From positions 1,054,001 through 1,118,000 of the forward strand of contig AP024710.1 of the NCBI GenBank assembly GCA_024363285.1: a DNA stretch of 64,000 nucleotides, given 5' to 3'. The notes beneath the pieces are model-generated. The model did not search any database. It worked only from the letters and a program-made list of their open reading frames with translations, and was not told the origin of the DNA. The translations under genes and the position numbers were made by a program. The DNA comes from Leptolinea sp. HRD-7. GTDB taxonomy: Bacteria > Chloroflexota > Anaerolineae > Anaerolineales > Anaerolineaceae. Positions 24,720-33,767 of this stretch are shown one piece after another (positions within the stretch are counted from its first letter, which is position 1; each line of letters opens with the position of its first letter).

Positions 24720-25492
24720 GCGGCGCCATTCTCTCTCTGCGTAAGGTCACCTACCGGTATGACGGGAACCGTCAGAATGCTCTGCGTGAAATAAACCTGG
24801 ATATCCATAAAGGTTCGGTGACGGCTATTCTGGGACCAAACGGAGCGGGTAAGTCCACCCTGCTGCATGTGATGTTGGGTTGGCTTACTCCACTTGCGGG
24901 AACCACACAATTAAAAGGGCGGAATCTACGAGAGTATTCTCGGAGAGAAGCCGGGCAGATCATGTCTTTGGTTCCCCAAATCGAAAACATATCCTTTGAT
25001 TATTCCATCCTGGAATATGTTCTTCTCGGGCGCACTCCATATCTAAATCCACTCGAATCACCCCGCCGTGAAGATATTGATATTGCGCGGCATGCGATAG
25101 TTCTGGCCGGCCTGGGAGGCATGGAAAGCCGGGCGGTTACATCCCTGAGTGGCGGCGAACGTCAACTGGTGTTACTGGCACGCGCATTGACCCAGCAGCC
25201 CGAAATGATCTTACTGGATGAACCCACATCGCACCTGGATATGGCTAACAAAAGCCGCCTCGCTACCATTTTGCGCGAGCTTAATCAGGCTGGATCAACC
25301 ATTCTACTGACCACACATGAACCAGAGGTAGCTTCTGCGGTTTCAACCGATGTGATCTTGATGCGAGCCGGGCAAGTGGTGACCAGTGGTTCGTTGGACG
25401 AGATTTTTACGGCAGAGAATTTGACCGATACCTATGGCATTCCCATCCGTATCGTTCAGGTTGACGGTCAACGGATCGCGTTATGGACGTAG
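24716..25492 (+). CDS. ABC transporter ATP-binding protein (FepC/BtuD type)
   Basis: 258 residues with Walker A LGPNGAGKST, Q-loop SLVPQIENISFDYS, signature SLSGGERQLV, Walker B MILLDEPTSHLDM and switch His in TTHEP. The text FDYSILEYVLLGRTPYLNPLESPRREDIDIA is typical of iron-complex and B12 importers. It powers the FecCD-type permease. The start ATG overlaps the permease stop (ATGA), and its own end overlaps the next gene by 10 bases, so the three are a tightly coupled operon. Confidence 0.93.
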   Translation: MSGAILSLRKVTYRYDGNRQNALREINLDIHKGSVTAILGPNGAGKSTLLHVMLGWLTPLAGTTQLKGRNLREYSRREAGQIMSLVPQIENISFDYSILEYVLLGRTPYLNPLESPRREDIDIARHAIVLAGLGGMESRAVTSLSGGERQLVLLARALTQQPEMILLDEPTSHLDMANKSRLATILRELNQAGSTILLTTHEPEVASAVSTDVILMRAGQVVTSGSLDEIFTAENLTDTYGIPIRIVQVDGQRIALWT

Positions 25493-25986
25493 ATATTCTT
25501 TCACTGCCGGAAGGGATTACCATTCTCACCGGCGGACGGGGTAAAGGGAAAACACGCGCCTGCCAGCGGCTTGCGGAGCAGGCGCGGCACAAAGGATGGC
25601 AAATTGCCGGGTTGTTGTGTCCCGCTGTCTTTGAAGACGGTGTAAAAACAGGTATTGACATGCTGGACTTGAACAGTGGAACTCTAAGCCGGCTGGCTAA
25701 AGTTGTGAACCAAAACGCGGGTGAGATCACCACCGATCACTGGGATTTTGATGTTGATGTACTTGCCCGGGGAAATGAAATTCTGGAATGCATCGGGAAA
25801 TGTGACCTGTTGATTGTGGATGAACTGGGGCCGCTTGAGTTTTACCGCAGGCAGGGCTGGGTGAAGGCATTTGACACATTACGTCGGGGGGAGTTTCGGC
25901 GGGCGGTGGTGGTCATTCGCCCGGAATTATTGGATGAAGCCCGAAAACTATGGCCTTCCGCGAGGATTGTAAATCTGGATTACTGA
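25483..25986 (+). CDS. THEP1-like nucleoside-triphosphatase
   Basis: 167 residues. Walker A is ILTGGRGKGKTRACQRL and Walker B is CDLLIVDELGPLEF, the hallmark of the NTPase_1/THEP1 family; cysteines and the RPELLDEARKLWPSARIV end also fit. THEP1 proteins hydrolyse nucleoside triphosphates or phosphorylate nucleosides in vitro; the cellular role is unclear. Here it overlaps the ABC ATPase gene by 10 bases, so it is translated with the importer. A role in handling or energising the imported ligand is inference. Confidence 0.85.
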   Translation: MDVDILSLPEGITILTGGRGKGKTRACQRLAEQARHKGWQIAGLLCPAVFEDGVKTGIDMLDLNSGTLSRLAKVVNQNAGEITTDHWDFDVDVLARGNEILECIGKCDLLIVDELGPLEFYRRQGWVKAFDTLRRGEFRRAVVVIRPELLDEARKLWPSARIVNLDY

Positions 25987-26056
25987 AGAAAGAATGTTCG
26001 TCTCTGCGTGGTAAAATCGAGACGCAGGGTTCTTTTTTACCATTCAGGAGGAAGTT

Positions 26057-26944
26057 ATGGAACAGCAAGTAGCCACCTTTGCCGTCAAAAAGGGACTGGC
26101 TCAAATGTTAAAAGGCGGCGTGATCATGGATGTGGTCACCCCCGAACACGCAAAGATCGCCGAAGATGCCGGCGCCTGCGCAGTAATGGCATTGGAACGG
26201 GTTCCCGCGGATATCCGCGCCAGCGGCGGCGTTGCCCGTATGAGCGACCCCGAAGTGATCATCCGCATTATGGAAGCAGTCAGTATTCCGGTTATGGCCA
26301 AGTGCCGTATCGGTCATTTTGTGGAAGCCCAGATACTTGAATCATTGGGCATTGATTATATTGACGAGTCTGAAGTTCTCACCCCGGCCGACGAAGCCTT
26401 CCATGTGAACAAGCATGCCTTCAAAGTCCCCTTTGTTTGCGGCTGCCGCAATCTGGGTGAAGCCCTCCGCCGTGTGGGTGAAGGTGCCGCTATGATCCGT
26501 ACTAAAGGCGAAGCCGGTACTGGAGACGTGGTGGAAGCCGTGCGCCATGCCCGCCAGGTTCTCGGTGATATCCGCCGCCTGCAGAACATGCCGGAAGAAG
26601 AAGTGATGACCTTTGCCAAAGAATTGGGCGCTCCGTATGAACTTCTCATGGAAACCCGTACACTTGGACGTCTGCCTGTGGTAAACTTCGCGGCCGGCGG
26701 CATTGCCACCCCCGCGGATGCCGCGCTGATGATGCAGCTTGGCGTTGACGGTGTTTTTGTCGGTTCCGGTATCTTCAAATCCGGCGACCCGGCCAAACGC
26801 GCCGCGGCCATCGTCAAAGCGACCACCCACTACAATGATCCGAAGATCCTGGCTGAAGTCAGCCGCAACCTGGGAGAACCTATGGTAGGCCGGCAGATAT
26901 CCGCCATTCCTGAACAGGAATTAATCGCTGGAAGAGGCTGGTAA
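26057..26944 (+). CDS. pdxS: Pyridoxal 5'-phosphate synthase, PdxS subunit
   Basis: 295 residues, the usual length. The barrel active-site lysines are in [16 protein letters not shown]-adjacent KGGVIMDVV and [15 protein letters not shown]; the phosphate site reads [33 protein letters not shown]. PdxS makes PLP from ribose-5-phosphate, glyceraldehyde-3-phosphate and ammonia delivered by PdxT, as a dodecamer with twelve glutaminase subunits. A strong AGGAGG stands before the ATG. pdxT follows after 7 bases. Confidence 0.98.
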   Translation: MEQQVATFAVKKGLAQMLKGGVIMDVVTPEHAKIAEDAGACAVMALERVPADIRASGGVARMSDPEVIIRIMEAVSIPVMAKCRIGHFVEAQILESLGIDYIDESEVLTPADEAFHVNKHAFKVPFVCGCRNLGEALRRVGEGAAMIRTKGEAGTGDVVEAVRHARQVLGDIRRLQNMPEEEVMTFAKELGAPYELLMETRTLGRLPVVNFAAGGIATPADAALMMQLGVDGVFVGSGIFKSGDPAKRAAAIVKATTHYNDPKILAEVSRNLGEPMVGRQISAIPEQELIAGRGW

Positions 26945-26951
26945 TACACGT

Positions 26952-27548
26952 ATGAAAATTGGTGTACTGGCGCTGCAGGGTGATTTTGCCGAACACCAGA
27001 CAACGCTGCAAAAATTGGGAATTGATACCATCCAGGTCCGCCTTCCGGGCGACCTGGATGGTTTGAATGGACTCATTATCCCTGGCGGAGAATCGACGAC
27101 CATCGGCAAACTGGCTGTCGCTTTCAATTTGATGGAACCGCTGAAGGAATTCGCGAAAGAGCACGCCATCTGGGGAACCTGCGCCGGGGCGATCTTCCTC
27201 TCAAAAGACGCGCGCCGTCCGCAGCCGCTGCTGGGTGTGATGGACATCGTGGTCGAGCGCAACGCGTTCGGCCGCCAGGTGGATAGCTTTGAGATCGACC
27301 TGGATATTCCGGCATTAAGATCGGTAGACCCTGAAGGTCATCCGTATCACGCGGTATTCATCCGCGCCCCGCTTATCCAAGAGGCGCATGCTCCGGCGGA
27401 AGTGTTATGCAAACTACCGGAGAACATCCTAAACGGAGGCGGCCGGATTGTGGCTGCCCGTCAGGGCCGTCTAATGGCAACATCTTTTCATCCCGAATTA
27501 ACAGAAGACGACCGCTTTCACCGATATTTTCTGGAGCTGGCAAAATAA
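26952..27548 (+). CDS. pdxT: Pyridoxal 5'-phosphate synthase, glutaminase subunit PdxT
   Basis: 198 residues, a class I-type glutaminase. Landmarks: IGVLALQGDFAEH, IPGGESTTIGKL, the nucleophile Cys in WGTCAGAIFLSKD, and the His-Glu pair in MATSFHPELTEDDRFHRYF. It releases ammonia from glutamine and passes it to PdxS. The next gene appears to overlap its stop codon (ATAA at 27545-27548), which suggests a three-gene operon. Confidence 0.97.
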   Translation: MKIGVLALQGDFAEHQTTLQKLGIDTIQVRLPGDLDGLNGLIIPGGESTTIGKLAVAFNLMEPLKEFAKEHAIWGTCAGAIFLSKDARRPQPLLGVMDIVVERNAFGRQVDSFEIDLDIPALRSVDPEGHPYHAVFIRAPLIQEAHAPAEVLCKLPENILNGGGRIVAARQGRLMATSFHPELTEDDRFHRYFLELAK

Positions 27549-28501
27549 CCGTTCGAGCGTTGGCCTGGTTTGATATTCCAGCCCTGTACCGTTACCGGAG
27601 ACAGGTGTTAAGTCTTGACAGCGCCCTGATGCTTACGAGAGGTAACCCGCTGGGGTGGGCTGCTTTATTCGCTCAGTTGCGCACCAATCGGGGCACATAC
27701 ACAAATGTTCTACCATCGGCAGACGGCTTACCTCCAATTTTTGGGCAGGTGAATTTTCAGCAGGGAGAACGTTCCGCGCGGGTAGCTTTTATTGCGCCTG
27801 AGAGCGAATCAATCCTTTCCGCATTACCTCTGCTGCTGGAAGACCTGGCGAAGCAATCCGGTGAATGGGGTGCCTATCACCTGCTGGCGGAGATGGATGA
27901 GGCAAGCCCGGCCTTTGACGCTTTTCGGCGTGCCGGTTTTAGCGTGTTTGCCTGGCAGCGCATCTGGAAATTGCCTTCAGTGGAAGGTAACACGCTCACA
28001 GGAAATGATTGGTCACCGGCCAATTTGGATCAGGAGAGCAGCATACGGTCACTATTCCAGGCTCTGTTACCTCCACTCGTATTATCCGCGGAACCCATTC
28101 CGGCACACACCTTTACAGGATTAGCCTGCCAGCAGGATGGTGAAGTGACTGCTTACACTGACGTGGAATTCGGTCCGAGCGGTATTTACCTGCGCCCGAT
28201 CTTCCATCCTGACGCAGTGGATGTTGACTCTTTGATCAGGGAACTTGCGGGTATTTTACCCAATCAGAGCAAACGCCCGGTGTATGTGGCTGTCCGTTCC
28301 TACCAATCATGGCTGGAAAACGGCCTTCAAAAGATAGGCGCTGAAGCGGCTCCCAGGCAGGCATTGCTGGTCAAACACCTGATCGCAAAACAACGCAGTC
28401 CCATTCTGGAGCGTGGATTGCAAGCGTTAGAACACCGCCGGGCGGAACCATCATCTCCCATGGCTCGCGCGGATAGCAATTCTCTTCAGGGAAAAAATTA
28501 A
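27545..28501 (+). CDS. Unknown protein with GNAT-like acetyltransferase fold, apparently starting at ATA
   Basis: About 318 residues, soluble. I recognise no named family; the middle (YHLLAEMDEASPAFDAFRRAGFSVFAWQRIWKL) resembles motif A/B of GNAT proteins and the second half may be another GNAT-like domain (YLRPIFHPDAVDVDSLIRELAGI). From memory, Anaerolineae have homologs beginning TVRALTWFDIPALYRYR. That text starts here at ITVRALAWFDIP, where I is ATA 27545-27547 overlapping the pdxT stop as ATAA, with GGAG 9 bases upstream. The only nearby conventional start is TTG 27560, lacking a ribosome site and cutting into the conserved text. The coding region is clear; the start is not. Confidence 0.75.
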   Translation: MTVRALAWFDIPALYRYRRQVLSLDSALMLTRGNPLGWAALFAQLRTNRGTYTNVLPSADGLPPIFGQVNFQQGERSARVAFIAPESESILSALPLLLEDLAKQSGEWGAYHLLAEMDEASPAFDAFRRAGFSVFAWQRIWKLPSVEGNTLTGNDWSPANLDQESSIRSLFQALLPPLVLSAEPIPAHTFTGLACQQDGEVTAYTDVEFGPSGIYLRPIFHPDAVDVDSLIRELAGILPNQSKRPVYVAVRSYQSWLENGLQKIGAEAAPRQALLVKHLIAKQRSPILERGLQALEHRRAEPSSPMARADSNSLQGKN

Positions 28502-28549
28502 ACCCATAACCTGTTCTTGAAACATTGTTAACCAAAAGTTTATTTGCAT

Positions 28550-28577
28550 TTGAACGGTACATGGTCTATTCTATATA
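28550..28577 (+). promoter_or_regulatory. Probable leaderless promoter of the R3H ATPase gene
   Basis: TTGAAC (28550-28555), 16-base spacer, TATATA (28572-28577). The ATG at 28584 begins 6 bases after the -10 box, so the transcript would begin at the start codon; no ribosome site is present. Confidence 0.55.
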
Positions 28578-28583
28578 TAAGCT

Positions 28584-30224
28584 ATGACACAACGACGAAT
28601 AACTGACGATTTACACAAACTACTTGAAGTTCTACCTCCGGCTGTGGCCGATGCCGTCATCCGGGCGAATAACATCGACAACCTGATCGAAATCATAATT
28701 GACCTTGGACGGGTTCCCAAGGCGCGTTTTGTTAATGGAGAAGTCGAACTTTCTCAGCGCGAAGTTACTCACCAGGATATTGCCTATGTGGTGGAACGGA
28801 TCGGAGAGTTTGACGCCGATAACCGCGCCGGCCTCGAACGCACTTTACACCGCATTTCAGCCTTCCGTAACCGCCGTGGTCACATTGTTGGCCTCACCTG
28901 CCGTGTAGGCCGCGCCGTATATGGCACAATTGACATCATCCAGGACCTGGTCAAATCAGGCAAAAGCATCCTCATTCTCGGGCGGCCCGGTATTGGCAAG
29001 ACGACCATGCTGCGCGAAGCCGCGCGTATTCTGGCGGATGAGAAACGCGTGATCATTGTGGATACTTCGAATGAGATCGGTGGTGATGGTGACGTTCCTC
29101 ACCCGGCAGTCGGCAAAGCCCGCCGTATGCAGGTGCCTACACCGTCACTTCAGCATGAGGTAATGATCGAAGCGGTGGAAAACCATAACCCCGAAGTCAT
29201 TGTGATCGACGAAATTGGCCGTGAACTCGAGGCAATGGCTGCCCGTACCATCGCGGAACGCGGTGTGCAGCTTATCGGCACCGCGCATGGCAAGTCACTG
29301 GAAAACCTGCTGTTAAACCCGACCCTATCCGACCTGATCGGAGGGATTGAATCGGTCACACTATCAGATGAAGAAGCCCGCCGGCGTGGCACGCAAAAGA
29401 CCGTTCTCGAACGACGCGCTCCACCCACCTTTGATGTGTTGATCGAAATGATCGAGCGTGATAAGGTGGCTGTTCATCCCGATGTGGCACTGGCTGTGGA
29501 TACGCTTGTACGTGGAACAACACCTGTGCCTGAGATCCGCTCAATGGGCGAAGACGATCAGATCGTTATTGAAAAACCAGCACCTCCGCCTCCATCGCGC
29601 CCTGCCCCAAACCAGGGATTCCGGCGGGGTTCTACAGAAGTACCCACTCAGCCGGGTATGTCAATGCGCCGCGGGGGTCGATACCAGAATGTAGTGGATA
29701 CATCTTCATTTGAAATGAGTCCCGAAGAACCAGTGGAGGTTATTTCACCGTATGACGGCAAGCCGGTGCGTCTTTACCCGTATGGTGTGGCCCGCAACCG
29801 CCTGATCCAGGCTTCCCGTCGGTTGGGCGTGCCCGTTCTGGTGGTAAAAAATCTCGAAGAAGCCGAAGCCATTATGACGCTGCGCGCGTATTACCGCAAT
29901 CGCCAGCAAACCATTCTGGAAGCGGAAGAACGCGGCTTGCCTATCTATGTTTTGAGGGCAAATACCATCAACCAGATCGAACAATCGTTGGCCGATATGT
30001 TCAACCTGAGCGTGGAAGGCCCCACTCCCAATGAATGGCAGGATTACACCAATGTGACCCATGCCGCCATTGAAGCCGTGTTGAGCGGCAGTAAATATGT
30101 TGATCTTCCTCCGGCTTCGGCTCCTATCCGCCGCCTGCAGCATGAAATGGCCAGGCAGTCACAGTTGGTTTCCCATTCCTACGGGAAAGAACCCAATCGC
30201 TACGTACGGATATTCCGCGAATGA
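28584..30224 (+). CDS. Ycf45/SpoIIIAA-like AAA ATPase with C-terminal R3H domain
   Basis: 546 residues. Central ATPase: Walker A ILGRPGIGKTTMLREAARIL, IIVDTSNEIGGDGDVPHPAVGKARRM, Walker B PEVIVIDEIGRELEA, and IGTAHGKSLENLLLNP. The N-terminal 120 residues are a helical domain typical of this group. After a Pro-rich linker (about 330-370) a C-terminal part has LEEAEAIMTLRAYYRNRQQTI and an R3H motif (RRLQHEMARQSQLVSHSYGKEPNRYVRIF), which binds single-stranded nucleic acid. Similar proteins occur in cyanobacteria and plastids as Ycf45; function unknown. It overlaps tmk by ATGA. Confidence 0.9.
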   Translation: MTQRRITDDLHKLLEVLPPAVADAVIRANNIDNLIEIIIDLGRVPKARFVNGEVELSQREVTHQDIAYVVERIGEFDADNRAGLERTLHRISAFRNRRGHIVGLTCRVGRAVYGTIDIIQDLVKSGKSILILGRPGIGKTTMLREAARILADEKRVIIVDTSNEIGGDGDVPHPAVGKARRMQVPTPSLQHEVMIEAVENHNPEVIVIDEIGRELEAMAARTIAERGVQLIGTAHGKSLENLLLNPTLSDLIGGIESVTLSDEEARRRGTQKTVLERRAPPTFDVLIEMIERDKVAVHPDVALAVDTLVRGTTPVPEIRSMGEDDQIVIEKPAPPPPSRPAPNQGFRRGSTEVPTQPGMSMRRGGRYQNVVDTSSFEMSPEEPVEVISPYDGKPVRLYPYGVARNRLIQASRRLGVPVLVVKNLEEAEAIMTLRAYYRNRQQTILEAEERGLPIYVLRANTINQIEQSLADMFNLSVEGPTPNEWQDYTNVTHAAIEAVLSGSKYVDLPPASAPIRRLQHEMARQSQLVSHSYGKEPNRYVRIFRE

Positions 30225-30847
30225 CCGGCCTGTTCATCACCTTTGAAGGGCCGGATGGATGCGGTAAGTCCACCCAGATAGCCCCCCTGGCAGATTACCT
30301 GCGCTCCAAAGGGCGCACAGTATACACCACCCGCGAACCCGGCGGCACTGAGATCAGCGACCAGGTGCGGAAGATCATTATGGCTATGAAGAACACATCC
30401 ATGCATCCCCGTACAGAACTGCTGTTGTTCCTTTCGGCGCGAGCTCAACTGGTAGAAGAGGTCATCCGCCCGCGACTGGCAGCCGGTGAGATCGTCATTT
30501 CTGACCGCTATGCCGATTCCACCCTGGCATACCAGGGATACGGTCACGGCGTTGACCGTGACGTGATCCGCAGTCTGCTGGCGTTTGCCACCGGCGGGCT
30601 GAAACCCGACCTTACTCTGCTGTTGGATGTGGATGCCGAAACCGGCCTGCGCCGAAGGCAGACCGGCGGCGGTGAGTGGAACCGGCTGGATGCCTACCAG
30701 TTGGAATTTCACCGGCGTGTACGTGATGGGTACCGTGAACTGGCCTCCCTTGAACCTGAACGATGGGTGATAGTGGACGCGGAGCAGACTCCCGAAATGG
30801 TACAATTGGCCATTCGAGGTATTGTGACAGCTCGAACCGGTATTTAA
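30221..30847 (+). CDS. tmk: Thymidylate kinase
   Basis: 208 residues. P-loop FEGPDGCGKSTQIAPLADYL, DR(Y/H) motif SDRYADSTLAYQGYG and a lid RRRQTGGGEWNRLD. The enzyme phosphorylates dTMP to dTDP. The P-loop Arg typical of yeast is absent and the lid carries Arg residues, as in type II bacterial enzymes. The ATG overlaps the stop of the R3H ATPase gene, so it is co-translated with it. Confidence 0.96.
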   Translation: MTGLFITFEGPDGCGKSTQIAPLADYLRSKGRTVYTTREPGGTEISDQVRKIIMAMKNTSMHPRTELLLFLSARAQLVEEVIRPRLAAGEIVISDRYADSTLAYQGYGHGVDRDVIRSLLAFATGGLKPDLTLLLDVDAETGLRRRQTGGGEWNRLDAYQLEFHRRVRDGYRELASLEPERWVIVDAEQTPEMVQLAIRGIVTARTGI

Positions 30848-30914
30848 CCCATTTGGAATAATAATTAACGCAAAAATCGGTTCCCGTCTTAACTTTTTAG
30901 AGGGGCACCTGACT

Positions 30915-32144
30915 GTGATTATTATGGAAACAAAACCTACTATCCATTGGCCTTCGATCGGAATGCTTGTTTTGAGCGGAGGCGGTATTTTTTTATCATC
31001 TCTTACTGGGGGATTATTCCTTTTTCTCGGGGTGTTTGGTTTTATTCAAGATCCTTCAGAAACGTCCCAATTCCAGGGGATGATAAATCTGGTTGTTATC
31101 TCTTCGTTAGTCGCGTTAGTTCTTTTGCCTTCCGCGATATTCGCAGTCATTCGGTTGATGGGAAAACCAGTTCCACAATGGCGTTTAGCGCACGAGAGTA
31201 CCTGGGCGAATATTGGAATTGTGCTTGTGCCAGTGCTGATCGTATCCGGCATTTTCGTCAGCATGAACCGTTATATTTCGTTTATTTTGTTACCACTTTT
31301 ACAGATAGGGATAGTGATATTGCCATTAATCTGGTTGCTGGTAACAACCAGGCGGAACCTTTCGTTATCGTCTAGTCAACACAATTGGGGACTGGCAACA
31401 TTCAGTCTGACGGTTACTGTCCCGTTTATCATTTTTACCGAAGCGGTTATCGTTCTGGTTCTGGTCGTTGCCGGTGTGATGTACCTGAAAACCTGGAATC
31501 CCGGGTTGACTCAAGAGTTTTCTGTTACTCTGAACCGGCTGATGAGTTCCGGCGGTGATAACGAAGCGATTTTACGCATTATCCGCCCGTATTTTAGTCA
31601 ACCCATCGTGTTGTATTCTGTTTTCGCGGTTATGGCAGGCCTTATTCCTCTTATGGAAGAGCTGCTTAAACCGCTCGCATTGTGGTTTTTTGCCAGCCGG
31701 CCTCTTACACCGAAAGAAGGTTTTCTGGGAGGCATGATTTGCGGCGCAGCATTTGCCCTTTTTGAAAGCCTTGGATCACTGGTGAGCATTGAAGCCGTTT
31801 CATGGGCTTCTGTAGCCATCGGCCGGATCGGTACCGGTATCTTGCATGTCACCGCTTCCGGTTTGGTAGGTTGGGGGATGGCGAAAGCCTGGTCTGAAGG
31901 CCGCATCGGGATGCTTGCCGGAGCGTACATAGCCGCGTTTGGGTTGCATTCTCTATGGAATCTTTCTGCCCTGATGACTGGTTTTCGAGAACTGGCTCAG
32001 GCTTCGCCGGTCATGGTCAATTCTTTGATTGGAATTGTTCAGGCATCACCCTTTGTACTGGTGATGTTGGCCAGTTTTATGGTTTCTATCCTGATGAAAG
32101 CCAATATATTGTTGCAGAAGGCCGAATTGCCCGAAAATAATTAA
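30915..32144 (+). CDS. PrsW-family intramembrane protease-like protein
   Basis: 409 residues with about nine to ten membrane segments. PrsW signatures are present: PLMEELLKPLALWFF (EExxK), GMICGAAFALFESLGSL (Glu in FALFES), GILHVTASGLVGWGMAKA (His) and FGLHSLWNLSALM (second His). PrsW in Bacillus cleaves an anti-sigma factor; many other members have unknown targets. Start GTG 30915 is favoured because AGAGGGG lies 10 bases upstream; ATG 30924 is the alternative. It stands alone. Confidence 0.85.
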   Translation: MIIMETKPTIHWPSIGMLVLSGGGIFLSSLTGGLFLFLGVFGFIQDPSETSQFQGMINLVVISSLVALVLLPSAIFAVIRLMGKPVPQWRLAHESTWANIGIVLVPVLIVSGIFVSMNRYISFILLPLLQIGIVILPLIWLLVTTRRNLSLSSSQHNWGLATFSLTVTVPFIIFTEAVIVLVLVVAGVMYLKTWNPGLTQEFSVTLNRLMSSGGDNEAILRIIRPYFSQPIVLYSVFAVMAGLIPLMEELLKPLALWFFASRPLTPKEGFLGGMICGAAFALFESLGSLVSIEAVSWASVAIGRIGTGILHVTASGLVGWGMAKAWSEGRIGMLAGAYIAAFGLHSLWNLSALMTGFRELAQASPVMVNSLIGIVQASPFVLVMLASFMVSILMKANILLQKAELPENN

Positions 32145-32221
32145 ATTTTGATAAGGAATCGTGTTTTTTCGCGAGAAATTTCACGTGTTGTGGTACGATT
32201 CGGCGAAAGGAACAATGTTAG

Positions 32222-32893
32222 ATGGAATATATTAAGGTAGCGTTTGACTTCTTACTGCATATTGACCGGTATCTCAGCGTCATTATTCAGGACTTTGGCC
32301 TTTGGTCATACTTAATTCTGTTTGTGGTGATCTTCATTGAGACCGGGCTGGTAGTCACCCCGTTTCTTCCGGGTGATTCTCTGTTATTCGCGGCCGGCGC
32401 GTTTGCCGCGGTCGGGGCGTTTAACCCAATCTTATTGTTCGTTATTCTGGCAATCGCGGCTATTGCCGGTGATACCGCCAATTACTGGATTGGGCACAAG
32501 ATTGGTCCCAGGGTCTTTTCCGGTGAAATCCGCTTCTTGAAAAAAGAATACCTGGATAAGACTCAGGCATTTTATGACAAACACGGCGGTAAGACCATCT
32601 TCCTTGCCCGGTTCATTCCCATCATCCGCACCTTTGCCCCGTTTGTTGCCGGTGTCGGGCAAATGCGTTACGGCTATTTTATTTCTTACAATATTATTGG
32701 CGGTATAGTCTGGACGGGTATTTGTACATTTGCCGGATATTTCTTTGGCAATTTGCCGATCGTGAAAGATAATTTTTCCCTGGTGATTGTGGCTATAGTG
32801 ATCATCTCCGTTTTACCGGCAGTCTGGGAAGTTATCAAAGCCAAATTGGATGAAAAAAAAGCCGCAAAACCCGCTGAAGTGACCGGAGAATGA
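32222..32893 (+). CDS. DedA-family membrane protein
   Basis: 223 residues. Family text: IETGLVVTPFLPGDSLLFAAGAFAAVG, AGDTANYWIGHKIG, and the re-entrant-loop region FLARFIPIIRTFAPFVAGVGQMRYGYFISYNIIGGIVWT, followed by two membrane segments. DedA/SNARE-associated proteins are linked to flipping of lipid carriers (undecaprenyl phosphate or phospholipid) across the membrane. The stop overlaps the start of plsC (ATGA), so a membrane-lipid role for the pair fits. Confidence 0.92.
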   Translation: MEYIKVAFDFLLHIDRYLSVIIQDFGLWSYLILFVVIFIETGLVVTPFLPGDSLLFAAGAFAAVGAFNPILLFVILAIAAIAGDTANYWIGHKIGPRVFSGEIRFLKKEYLDKTQAFYDKHGGKTIFLARFIPIIRTFAPFVAGVGQMRYGYFISYNIIGGIVWTGICTFAGYFFGNLPIVKDNFSLVIVAIVIISVLPAVWEVIKAKLDEKKAAKPAEVTGE

Positions 32894-33570
32894 ATAAACC
32901 ATTTCTTCGCTCCCTGATCCAAACATTGATCGGGTTGTTGACCCACACTACATACCTGCAAACTGAATACCTGCCGCCTTCGGGCGGCATTATTCTGGCC
33001 ACCAACCATAACAGCCGGGTGGATTCTGCCCTGTTGCTTTCCAATCCGGTGCGTCAGGATATTACCGCGCTGGTGGCAAAAGAATACCGTGACAATCTGT
33101 TCTTTCGGTTTATTGTTCAGGCGGCAGACGTCATCTGGTTGGACCGTTCTAAAGCGGATTTTTCCGCCTTTCGGATCGCCGTGGAAAAAATCAAAGAGGG
33201 ACGTGTATTGGGTATCGCCCCGGAAGGAACGCGCAGCCGGATAGGCCAATTACTGGAAGGAAAGCCGGGTATTCAGCTTTTAACTTCCCGGGCTGATGTC
33301 CCCATTGTGCCTGTAGGGATCACGGGCAGTGAAGATATGATGCAAAAACTGCGCGCTTTCAAAAGACCGGAAACCGTTGTTCGATTTGGTAAACCCTTTA
33401 CTCTGCCACCACTCCCACGTGATAACCGTGAAGAGGCTATGCAGAAGAACACCACCGAAGTGATGTGTCAGATCGCCGCGCTACTGCCGGAAAGATACCG
33501 GGGATTTTATAAAGATTTTCCGCGGGTGCAGGAGATCATCAAAGAAAACGGGTACACCGGGTTGGAGTAA
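32890..33570 (+). CDS. plsC: 1-acyl-sn-glycerol-3-phosphate acyltransferase
   Basis: 226 residues. PlsC motifs: ATNHNSRVDSALL (HxxxxD), the acceptor region FRFIVQAADVIWLDRSKADFSAFR, LGIAPEGTRSRIG (EGTRS) and VPIVPVGITGS. It acylates lysophosphatidate to phosphatidate at the inner membrane face. The ATG overlaps the DedA stop. The family also contains lyso-lipid acyltransferases of other specificity. Confidence 0.92.
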   Translation: MNKPFLRSLIQTLIGLLTHTTYLQTEYLPPSGGIILATNHNSRVDSALLLSNPVRQDITALVAKEYRDNLFFRFIVQAADVIWLDRSKADFSAFRIAVEKIKEGRVLGIAPEGTRSRIGQLLEGKPGIQLLTSRADVPIVPVGITGSEDMMQKLRAFKRPETVVRFGKPFTLPPLPRDNREEAMQKNTTEVMCQIAALLPERYRGFYKDFPRVQEIIKENGYTGLE

Positions 33571-33767
33571 TGACCAGCCAAAGAATTATTGCGCTTTACC
33601 TGAAACAGTCAAATTAATAAAACCGTATGAACATACAGGGGGAAAAAGCAACGCATGAAGTTTTTTGATATCCAAAGCATATACCCCCGTGTAAGCACAA
33701 TAAACACGATACACTATCATAAGTAAGACAATATCTTTTCAAAAACAACTAATGGATCTCATGGTCA

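Noticed and set aside
24236-24910. Open frame of 224 codons on the minus strand
   Set aside because: It is antisense to the FecCD permease and its ATPase; no domain and no ribosome site.
26342-26830. Open frames of about 160 codons antisense to pdxS
   Set aside because: Shadow of a GC-rich, strongly conserved gene; the translation has low-complexity Gly/His content.
30200-30805. Open frame of 201 codons on the minus strand over tmk
   Set aside because: The tmk frame on the plus strand has all kinase motifs; this one has none.
32686-33249. Open frame of 187 codons on the minus strand over dedA/plsC
   Set aside because: Antisense to two overlapping genes with clear motifs.
33655-33730. 23-codon frame in the gap before the PLD-like gene
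   Set aside because: The purine-rich stretch before its ATG is too far away, and the peptide is unremarkable.
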